From Aphrophora alni (taxonomy: Eukaryota > Arthropoda > Insecta > Hemiptera > Aphrophoridae): a DNA stretch of 64,000 nt. The translations under genes and the position numbers were made by a program. The number at the start of each line of letters is the position of its first letter. Within the stretch, counting starts at the first letter, position 1. Positions 56,101-64,000 of this stretch are shown here, one piece after another. The stretch lies in NCBI GenBank assembly GCA_963513935.1, contig OY740769.1, forward strand, positions 67,724,984-67,788,983. Reading direction: 5' to 3'. Below the pieces are notes generated by a model. That model was not told where the DNA came from and ran no database searches. It saw nothing but the letters and a program-made list of their open reading frames with translations.

Positions 56101-57495
56101 TGTAATACCAAAAATGGTAATTTTAACCTAAATAACCAAAAAATGGTTATATTGAGATTTGAATATTTAAAGTAACCCGGGAAACGTTAAAGTTGAATAA
56201 GGGAGGGGGTTTTAGAAGTCAAAAAGATGACTCAAAAATATAGATTATTAAAACTAGGGTAATAAAAGAATTAAATATAGGTTTCCAAAATAATAATGTC
56301 ATGTATAAAAAATTAGTTATAAGTTGTAATAAATATTTAGGTAATATTTATATTGTTAGGTAAAATAATTTGAACCGTGTCAGTGTTGCTAGGTGTGAGA
56401 ATAATTCTCGCATACGTTGCAGATTAAATAGGACGCTTGGTTGGGAAGCTGGACAAAGAGACATGTGGTTTAGAGTCTTAAGGGGACAGTTGAGTAAGTC
56501 AGACGTGTTTTCAATTCAAAGAAACTTTTTCAAAAAGTAGTGAATATGTGATAAAAGAGTCTTAAGAGGGAGTCTGGCGTGATCAGATGTATTTTTATAT
56601 ATATAAACTTTTGTAATATGTAGTGAAAACGTTTAGCAGTCTAGTGAAACGTTCAAGTTAGTCAGACGTTGTCTTGTGTAGAGAATTTTTATAAAATGTG
56701 GTAAATACGTTAAAAGTAGCCTTAAGATCAATCTAAAATTGATCTAAGTGACACTCGTTCGAACTTTAATCATGATACTAACAGACATTGAGTTATTTGA
56801 ACAATAAAATAATGAATTCCGTACAGCAAAATGAATCGACCATGTCAGCGACTCGACACGAGACGAGATGTATTGTCTACAAGACGGAAACAAGGAATTG
56901 TGATTTTAACTAAAAAAAACGTGCCTGGTATACACGTTAAGACTTTATTTCTAAAATCATTTTTGTCTATAATAGGATAATAATTTTTTAATGTTTAGTT
57001 ATAAGTTTAATTGAAAATCTGGAGTTTAATATTGAGACAATGTCTTATATTGTAAAACATGAAATTACTAAAGTAGAATCCTCTTTTTAAAATAGATAAA
57101 TTAATGAAACTTTATCTAATTTGCAGAACTAAATTACTAATTACACTAATTCAATTAAATGAACAAAAAATCTTTTTACTTTTTCTTTTGAGTTGCAACT
57201 AAAAAATAAATTTCATGAATAAAATTCAATTTGATTTTTTTATAAAGAAATATGAGGATGTATTAAGCTATGATTTCTGAATATGAATGTTTAATAATAT
57301 TTGATGATAACCTTGTATAAATGTTTTAATATTTGCATTTCAATAAAACATGTTAAGTTTCAGCACAACACTTAAGATTTCTTTATTTCATCAAGAACCA
57401 CTGAAGTACACTTTTAAAAGGACTTGCGACCCTGAGAGATTTTAATCATAATAACAATTAACTTCTTTCTTTTCTAAATTGGTAAGCTAACGCTT
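56101..57495 (+). repeat. 5' LTR of the large element (copy D)
   Basis: Starts TGTAATACCAAAAATGG. Its first 655 bp are repeated at 63346-64000 with a constant offset of 7245 and no difference that I could see. The end is set just before the primer site TGGCGCCCA at 57498, by analogy with the other LTRs; the exact last base is uncertain (57490-57497). A TATATATATAAAC stretch (56597) may be a TATA box, and AATAAA near 57342 may be the polyadenylation signal. It also shares GTTGCAACTAAAAAATAAA (57191) with other family LTRs. Confidence 0.88.
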
Positions 57496-57497
57496 CC

Positions 57498-57514
57498 TGG
57501 CGCCCATAAAAAGC
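57498..57514 (+). promoter_or_regulatory. tRNA-Lys-type primer-binding site
   Basis: TGGCGCCCATAAAAAGC. The first nine bases match TGGCGCCCA, complementary to the 3' end of tRNA-Lys including CCA, the primer used by gypsy and many retroviruses. The match breaks after base 9; the copies at 43553 and 52829 match 11 bases (TGGCGCCCAAC). Confidence 0.7.
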
Positions 57515-57855
57515 TTGGCAAAAGTTTATAAATAATAATAAAAATAAAATCATTTTTTTAATATTTTTTTAATAAAAATAAGTACTCTTCAAGTACGACA
57601 AAGGCTCATTTTTAAAATTATTACAAGTGTCGCTCAACTCGGGGCTGTATTCTTATATTAAAAAATATAAGAATATAAGTCGAAAAAACAGTGGTTTCTT
57701 GGTGGATTAGAAATTCTTATCGAAAAGGTAAGAATATTCATAATCAACATAAAAATAAGAATGTTCTCTCTAAAATTTTTTTTATAATAAGTAGATAAGT
57801 AATTTTAAAATAACTAATTCTAAATTTAAAGTTTAAATAATAATAATAATTAAAA

Positions 57856-59484
57856 ATGGAGGGAGATAATAATAATAAGTTAATAACTGATGTAGAGAGG
57901 ATTAATGTAGAAGGTAGAGCAATAAGACAGGAAATTGAAAAAAAATTTTTAAACGTAAATAAAGAGTTTAGTGTAAATTTAGCAGCAAAGAGTAGTGATG
58001 GAAGAGTTTGTAACCTATGGTGGATAACAATGAGTAGGGAAGAATTAGATAAACAATGGCATGTAAGGTTAGGACAAAATTTAATAGAAAGGGAATCTGA
58101 ATTTAAAAAAGAAATAAAAAACATGATATTAGCTGGGTTTAAAGCGAGAAATGAAAGTTATAAAAAAATGAAGGATAGGCTATTAGAAGAAGCACCTCCC
58201 GTAACTATGGTAACTGTAAGAGTGATAACCAATAAAGCAGAAAAAGATGATTATTATTGTAAATTTGATAATATAAAGAATGAGTTCATTTATAAAGTTA
58301 ATAAAGTAAATAATCAGGTGGATAGTACTGAAAATTTAAAAGTTAAGAAAAATGGTGGGGTTAGTGATTTTGATGGAATAAATAAAGTTTTAAGTGATTC
58401 AGTAAATAATAATAGTAATTTGGTAAAAGAAGATCAAAATTTAAAGAAAATGGAGGGTACTAATAATAATAATAATAATCTAAGGGCTGAACAGGTTAGA
58501 GTAATTGAACAGGGTAAAGTAGATAAGGGTGTAATAAATAATGATCAGGGTAAAGAAATTATCAAAATGTTAGAATTACTTTTGAAAGAATCAGAAAAGA
58601 TGATGAATAAATTGGATAACTTTAATCAGGAATCAAAACAAGAAAATTTAGAATCAAGACAAGAAAAATTAAAAATTGAGACAATGGTTAAGCCTAATAT
58701 AAGTAAGAATGAGTGTGTTGTGAATGATGGTTTAAGTCAGATTAAGTCCAAGATGTTGGGGGAAATAGAAAAGTTTGGGCAAAGTATGAACAGTAAATTT
58801 GAGATAGAAAAATTAAAAATTAAAATAATGAATAGGCCTAAGATAAGTCAAAATGAATCTTTTGAAAACAATGATTTAAAACAGTTAACAGGTAATGTTG
58901 AAATTAAGAAAAATGATGGGGTTACCAAGAGTGGTGGGGTTGAAATAGGTATAATTAATTCAAAAAATAAAGTAAAAGTAAATAATCTAATAATAAAGGA
59001 ATCAACTGTTTATCTTAAAAAACGAGTTTACCATAAGAATGTAGAGTTTAAAAATTATGTAATGATAAAATTTAAGAGTATCTTTCAAACCCAAGAACAG
59101 ATAATTAAAAGTTTTTGTGAAAAGAGTAGCTTTGAAAATAAATATGAAAACGTATGTATTAAAGAAGTATTTGTGATGATATGCAAAAATGGTGGGGTTA
59201 GTATTCCTAAGCAAACAGATGTTGAAATTAGGTCAGTAGATTCTAAGATGTTTGAGAGAAAGAGAAATGTAGATATGTCTGTAAGGGAGAAAGAGAAAGG
59301 TATTTTGTCAGTACTCCGAGACAATAACAAAGGGCGATCTTTTGTTAGGAAAGGGTCTGTTGTGATGACTATGGTAGACAAACTGTCCATGTGGACAGAA
59401 GTATTTAACATTAAAAGTATGTTAAAAAATTTAATCATGTACTTTAAAATTTTTCACCAATCGGGGAACCATCGAAAGAAATAG
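57856..59484 (+). CDS. unrecognised 542-residue protein of the LTR element (gag position)
   Basis: An uninterrupted 542-codon frame, long for DNA this AT-rich. It starts MEGDNNNKLITDVERI and ends FHQSGNHRKK. I do not recognise a domain. Residues 1-140 look folded (NLWWITMSREELDKQWHVRL at 53-72, then a charged helix 75-115). Residues 150-380 are Asn/Lys/Glu-rich with heptad-like helices. There is an internal repeat of about 47 residues: EKLKIETMVKPNIS (270-283) against EKLKIKIMNRPKIS (318-331). KNGGV or KNDGV recurs at 165, 352 and 444. There is no CCHC knuckle, protease (DTG/DSG) or transmembrane segment. Its place after the primer site suggests a gag-like coat role, but this is inferred from position only. 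Alternatively it could be a captured gene. Confidence 0.7.
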   Translation: MEGDNNNKLITDVERINVEGRAIRQEIEKKFLNVNKEFSVNLAAKSSDGRVCNLWWITMSREELDKQWHVRLGQNLIERESEFKKEIKNMILAGFKARNESYKKMKDRLLEEAPPVTMVTVRVITNKAEKDDYYCKFDNIKNEFIYKVNKVNNQVDSTENLKVKKNGGVSDFDGINKVLSDSVNNNSNLVKEDQNLKKMEGTNNNNNNLRAEQVRVIEQGKVDKGVINNDQGKEIIKMLELLLKESEKMMNKLDNFNQESKQENLESRQEKLKIETMVKPNISKNECVVNDGLSQIKSKMLGEIEKFGQSMNSKFEIEKLKIKIMNRPKISQNESFENNDLKQLTGNVEIKKNDGVTKSGGVEIGIINSKNKVKVNNLIIKESTVYLKKRVYHKNVEFKNYVMIKFKSIFQTQEQIIKSFCEKSSFENKYENVCIKEVFVMICKNGGVSIPKQTDVEIRSVDSKMFERKRNVDMSVREKEKGILSVLRDNNKGRSFVRKGSVVMTMVDKLSMWTEVFNIKSMLKNLIMYFKIFHQSGNHRKK

Positions 59485-60933
59485 ATAATTTATAATTGTT
59501 GTAATCAATTGAAATTTGGAACGACGGATATAAATGTAAAGACATTTTTATAAACACACGGACTTGATTTTGAAAAATAATTAATAAAAAGTAGTTAAGA
59601 TTCTGTTAATAAGTAGTTTTAAATTTGAATAATGTATAGTCTATAGTTTGAAATAACAATAGTATGAGTATTAATAAATAATAATATAAGCCAAGCTAGT
59701 ATGATTAAGAGTTTAGTTTTAGAAAACGTTTAGGTATTTGCTAAGTGAAAGACGCTAGGTTTATATCAGTAGATAACTCTGAATTGTTGTTTATTCCAAT
59801 ATAAATAATTATGAAACGTGACATAGATAAGATAGTTAGTTCGAAGCGAGGATTCAGAGTAACGTTGAAGAAATAGTATTCAATATTAAGTAAATAGATT
59901 CAATATTAAATATTCAATAAAATGTGACGAGAGAGAGTTGAGATTCATTTGCAGATCGTATTGGAACCAAAAGGGTTTCATGTCTTATCAGTAGACAGAT
60001 AAGGATTGTCTCATATCGAGGGGATTTGTTTATGCTTAAACCAGGCCTAGAATTCCTTTGCATGACATTAAGACGAGATACAGCGTGTGACAGAATTATT
60101 GTTCTGAAAATGAAAAACTTTTGACGTATAATCAAAAATTAACTTGCGTTTTCAAATAAAAAACTACTTAAATAAAGGATAATTGGTTTTAATTAAAATA
60201 ATGAAACAAAAGTAGATTACTTAAATAACTTTAATAGTATTGAAGGTAAATTTTTAAGTAAAGAACTTAGAATAAATTTTAAAAAATAAAATTTTCTTTT
60301 TGAATTTGAATAATAACATCTAGAAAGGATTACATAAACAGAAAATCGACGATGCTAGTAATAAACTTGGTAAAAAAAATAAACATTATTTCAACTTCGG
60401 ATGATACGATTTGAATGAAATTTTTTATGAATTTTAAAATTTTCTTCGTGTAGATGCATTTAAGGAGTACATGAACATTTGGGAGGAGGTAGGCGTTTGT
60501 GTAGTCAAAATAGAATGTTTTATTCGTAAGAATAAGGCATTCTGAGACTGCATAAGAGGGCGTGTTGTGAAATAGGGATGTGTTTTGGGCTTTATCTTGA
60601 ATCAAGTAGGGATATTGTATTCAACCACTGCACATTTCAACGTCACAACATGTTACTCTATGTAAGAGTCTAAAGAGCAATTAGAAGTATGCACGGTATA
60701 AAGTAGACGGTTAGAAGAACCTATGTAGGAGAGGTTAGGAAGAAAAATGCATAAAATAAACAAAAAATTCATAAAAATCAAATAAAAAAGGTACAATAAT
60801 AAAAATAAAATAGAAAATGGAACGAAGGAGGGTTTTATTAATCGACGTTCGACAGGGCTTTATCATTAGCATAGAGGAATATTATTAAAGTGCTGTGACA
60901 ATGATAAACCCCGGTCGAGTTTTGAAAAATAAA

Positions 60934-60935
<2 letters not shown>

Positions 60936-60982
<47 letters not shown>
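60936..60982. repeat. 47-base A homopolymer
   Basis: An uninterrupted A run inside the LTR element. It could be a relic of a retroposed insertion or an assembly or sequencing weak point. Confidence 0.9.
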
Positions 60983-60983
<1 letters not shown>

Positions 60984-62270
60984 AAAAAATTGTCATATGA
61001 CTTATGTAAATGAAATATAGTTAAAACTTTGACAATTTTGAGAAGTTTAAAGAACAAAGAGTTCTTATTTTGTATTAAGAAATACAGAAATTTAGTAGAA
61101 GAAGTTCAAGAGAGAACCTAGAGTTCTTGATTATATTATAAAAAATATAAAGTTTGGTAGGCGAACTGTCTTTCGAGGCAGGATGTAGCTATGTTCGAGA
61201 AGTGATATGATCAGGGCCTAAGATATCATTTCTAGAAGGTAGTGATTTAGAGTTAATTGGAAAACTTATCAAAAAATCCAACGTAGTTGTTTAGAGTTCT
61301 GTCACATGTAATTTTGGGCAAAAAACATAAACAATGACTTATGTTTGTAAGTGTCATAAACTTTCATAGATATAGGAAAAGTTTTTTTGAGTCTACTCTA
61401 ATAAGTAAAAACAGATGTTGAGGGAAGTCGTCAAGGGACAATAGGACAATGCTTACATGGTGAAAGGAGGGGGTTTGTTTAAGAAACAAAGCCTAGAAAT
61501 AAATCGGACGTGACAGGAAGGAGAGTTTCTTTTTTTTTTTTATAAAATAAAACGAAAAGTTTTATAAAACTGTAAAAAGGTTAATTAGCTGATTAGGATA
61601 GGTAATTAGATGTTAAATTGTAAAACGATAAGTTGTATGTTTGACATTGATAAATTTTAAGGATTATTAGATAATATGAGATAAAAAATTGTTAGTTTTA
61701 AGTGATTTATGATTTGAGAATGTGAAGAATAGTTGTTTAAAGTTTGAGAATTTATGTGAGTTTTGCCAAGACAAATAATAATTAAGTTTTTAAGTTTTTT
61801 TTGATGTTAAAATAAATAATGAATGAGGGAGGTTAAGTTTTTGTTTTTTAAAGGAAGGAGTAATAAATTAAAAATAATAAGAGAGATTTTGATGAGATTT
61901 ATAAATGAAATAAATAATTAACGATTTTTTAATAAATAATGTTTGAATTTAAAACAATAGATGATTGTGAGAAGTTATTTGATAAAGGTGTCTAAAGATT
62001 TTGATGAAATAAGGTGTTAGCTGGGAAAGCAATGTAAATTTTTTTATTTTTATAAGGTTTTTGTATACAAGTAATAGATGATTAAGAAGATTTTAATAAG
62101 AAGTAGTTTAAATGAGAGATTTTTGAGTTTTATATGAAGATGATGACTTTACAGAATTGTTGAGTAAAGTGGTATTTAAAATGAAGTTGTTCTGTTAATA
62201 AGCTTTTATAAAAAGAGTAGTTAGGTTGCATTAATGGTAAATTTTAGTTTTTAAGAGGTTTTTTGAATAC

Positions 62271-62360
62271 TGCGATGAAATAAAGGAAATATACGACGAT
62301 TTTAATGAAATAAAGGAAATATGCGACGATTTTAATGAAATAAAGGGAGATTTGAGGAAT
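62271..62360. repeat. 30-bp tandem repeat, about 2.7 copies
   Basis: TAAAGGAAATATACGACGAT-TTTAATGAAA at 62281-62310, repeated at 62311-62340 with one change (TATACG to TATGCG), then partly at 62341. Confidence 0.85.
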
Positions 62361-63345
62361 TCTACGAAATACGGCGATTATTATGATTTTTAAAGGAAGC
62401 TACGTTGAAATAAAGAGATTATTTATACAAATATGTAGGTAACCCGCGAGGTCTGCATAAATAGATGATGAAGAGTTTTTTGGGGATTAATGCAACTTGA
62501 ATTATTAAAATATGAAAGATAAGATGGAAATAATTTTAAGATAAGGTACTAAAAGATGATACAATTGTAAAGAGGTAATTTTGAAATAGATGAGATGAGT
62601 TTATAAGTGATTTTTTTTTGTAATAATGATGTTATATTTTTTTGAATTTTAGTTGAAGAGAGGAGTTTTTGGTAATTGTAAAATCAGTAGTTAACATGTT
62701 GTCCCAGCGAGACAAAGAGTAATTAAGAATTTAAGTAAGAATAAATAATTATTGGATTTAAACTAAAATAATATAAGATTAAAATTGAAGAGTTTAAAGT
62801 AAATTGAAGTAATTTTGAGTAATAAGTAAATAATTTTGTAATGATATTAAATAAAAATGAGAAGTTTTAATTTTGGATTGTATTAAAGTGAAAGAAGTAT
62901 TCAGATGAATAGTTAGGATCTTGGCAAAGAGATAGAGATATTTTTTTTCTTTTTAGCAATCAGGAGTAGACACTCTGACGCAAGATAAAAGTTGAGTGAT
63001 GGACAGTTTAATGATAAGAAGTTGATGAAGGTTTTTTGATGATGGATAAGACTTGGGTATAAGTGGTTTGATTGATTAGAATATGCAACTAGGTAGATTT
63101 AGTGAATCAATAGATTATAAGATGTTTAATGTAATTAAAGAGAGAAGATTTCTTATTTTAAAGTTTTGTTTTTTTTTAAAAAAGGAATATGAATATTCTT
63201 AGTTTGCTGAAACTTTTTTAATTTTGGAAATCTATAGGGACCGAATTTGAAAGTTTTTTTTTTGAAGTTAAAATTTTTTTTGTTAAATAAAAGAGAAATC
63301 TGTGTTTCAATATTATATATAGAATCACAGCTTTGATGGGGTATT

Positions 63346-64000
63346 TGTAATACCAAAAATGGTAATTTTAACCTAAATAACCAAAAAATGGTTATATTGA
63401 GATTTGAATATTTAAAGTAACCCGGGAAACGTTAAAGTTGAATAAGGGAGGGGGTTTTAGAAGTCAAAAAGATGACTCAAAAATATAGATTATTAAAACT
63501 AGGGTAATAAAAGAATTAAATATAGGTTTCCAAAATAATAATGTCATGTATAAAAAATTAGTTATAAGTTGTAATAAATATTTAGGTAATATTTATATTG
63601 TTAGGTAAAATAATTTGAACCGTGTCAGTGTTGCTAGGTGTGAGAATAATTCTCGCATACGTTGCAGATTAAATAGGACGCTTGGTTGGGAAGCTGGACA
63701 AAGAGACATGTGGTTTAGAGTCTTAAGGGGACAGTTGAGTAAGTCAGACGTGTTTTCAATTCAAAGAAACTTTTTCAAAAAGTAGTGAATATGTGATAAA
63801 AGAGTCTTAAGAGGGAGTCTGGCGTGATCAGATGTATTTTTATATATATAAACTTTTGTAATATGTAGTGAAAACGTTTAGCAGTCTAGTGAAACGTTCA
63901 AGTTAGTCAGACGTTGTCTTGTGTAGAGAATTTTTATAAAATGTGGTAAATACGTTAAAAGTAGCCTTAAGATCAATCTAAAATTGATCTAAGTGACACT
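63346..64000 (+). repeat. 3' LTR of the large element (cut by window end)
   Basis: Equals 56101-56755 over all 655 visible bases as far as I can read, with no indel. It is preceded by GATGGGGTATT, a possible short polypurine tract. About 740 bp of it should lie beyond the window. Confidence 0.92.

Larger units (their letters stand above)
59485..63345. other. non-coding internal region of the LTR element
   Basis: No frame above about 90 codons, and none shows reverse transcriptase, RNase H or integrase motifs. Notable are an A run (60936-60982), an inverted pair CTTTATCATT / AATGATAAA near 60855 and 60900, and a 30-bp tandem repeat at 62271-62360. The plus strand is strongly purine-rich with very few C from about 61500 to 63300. 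Confidence 0.6.
56101..64000 (+). mobile_element. large non-autonomous LTR retrotransposon (continues past window)
   Basis: LTR (56101 to about 57495), primer-binding site (57498), leader, one 542-codon frame (57856-59484), about 3.9 kb without coding frames, then the second LTR from 63346. The purine-rich GATGGGGTATT just before 63346 may be the polypurine tract. No protease, reverse transcriptase, RNase H or integrase motif was found on either strand. Apparently identical LTRs indicate a recent insertion, so the enzymes were probably supplied by another element. It lies in an intron of the GARNL3-like gene, in the opposite orientation to it. Confidence 0.8.

Noticed and set aside
57744..58124. 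Minus-strand 126-codon frame and others at 59002-59438
   Set aside because: Antisense to the 542-codon frame; they reflect its purine-rich, stop-poor composition.
60330..60605. 91-codon minus frame with 'FDYTNAYL'
   Set aside because: Superficially like a polymerase word but no supporting RT motifs around it.
56101..64000. Interpreting the 655-bp repeat as a tandem genomic duplication
   Set aside because: The copy starts exactly at a TG-beginning LTR that has related LTRs nearby, and a primer-binding site follows the first copy. An LTR pair is simpler.

Overview
The window is AT-rich, intron-rich, repeat-laden animal DNA. The transposon mix (Merlin/ISXO2-like, piggyBac, mariner/IS630, hAT, jockey-like LINEs, gypsy-type LTR elements) and the exon sequences point to an arthropod, most likely an insect. 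A hemipteran is a guess from the repeat style only. There is no bacterial-style gene organisation, rRNA or CRISPR array.

The only host gene I can support is on the minus strand. It is the 3' part of a GARNL3-like gene (Rap/Ran-GAP domain-like protein 3). Eight exons, from 55687 down to the stop codon at 4420, join with correct splice sites and matching codon phases. They give about 397 residues: nearly a whole citron-homology (CNH) domain and a Pro/Ser-rich tail. The Rap-GAP catalytic half must lie beyond base 64000. Introns run from about 1 kb to about 22 kb, and most identifiable intron sequence is transposon-derived.

Layout from left to right: 0.8-2.3 kb, LINE RNase H and mariner remnants; 4.4 kb, last GARNL3 exon; 4.8-5.1 kb, snapback repeat; 5.2-6.9 kb, non-autonomous piggyBac-like element; 7.7 kb, exon; 8.6-12.4 kb, two LINE relics, a piggyBac relic and a 1.3-kb inverted-repeat element; 14-20.5 kb, two copies of an unrecognised LTR-like repeat, an SGNH-like fragment and a hAT relic; 21.1-22.6 kb, Merlin element with an open but catalytically altered transposase; 22.9-26.8 kb, LINE ORF1/endonuclease pieces; 27.8-28.8 kb, IS630/mariner-type transposase relic; 29.6 and 32.2 kb, exons; 32.5-35.4 kb, piggyBac inserted at the end of another piggyBac; 35.4-36.4 kb, LINE; 38.0 kb, exon; 38.4 kb, second snapback repeat; 39.0-40.3 kb, short hAT element with perfect 8-bp target duplication; 41.8-52.8 kb, three LTRs of one family plus two exons and a LINE; 55.6 kb, exon; 56.1 kb to the end, a large LTR element.

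The most noteworthy object is that last element. The visible 655 bp of its two LTRs look identical, it has a tRNA-Lys-type primer-binding site, and its only long frame encodes a 542-residue Asn/Lys-rich protein I do not recognise. No protease, reverse transcriptase or integrase frame is visible in about 3.9 kb after it. It therefore looks like a recently moved, non-autonomous LTR retrotransposon with a private protein. Three older LTRs of the same family sit in the same gene.
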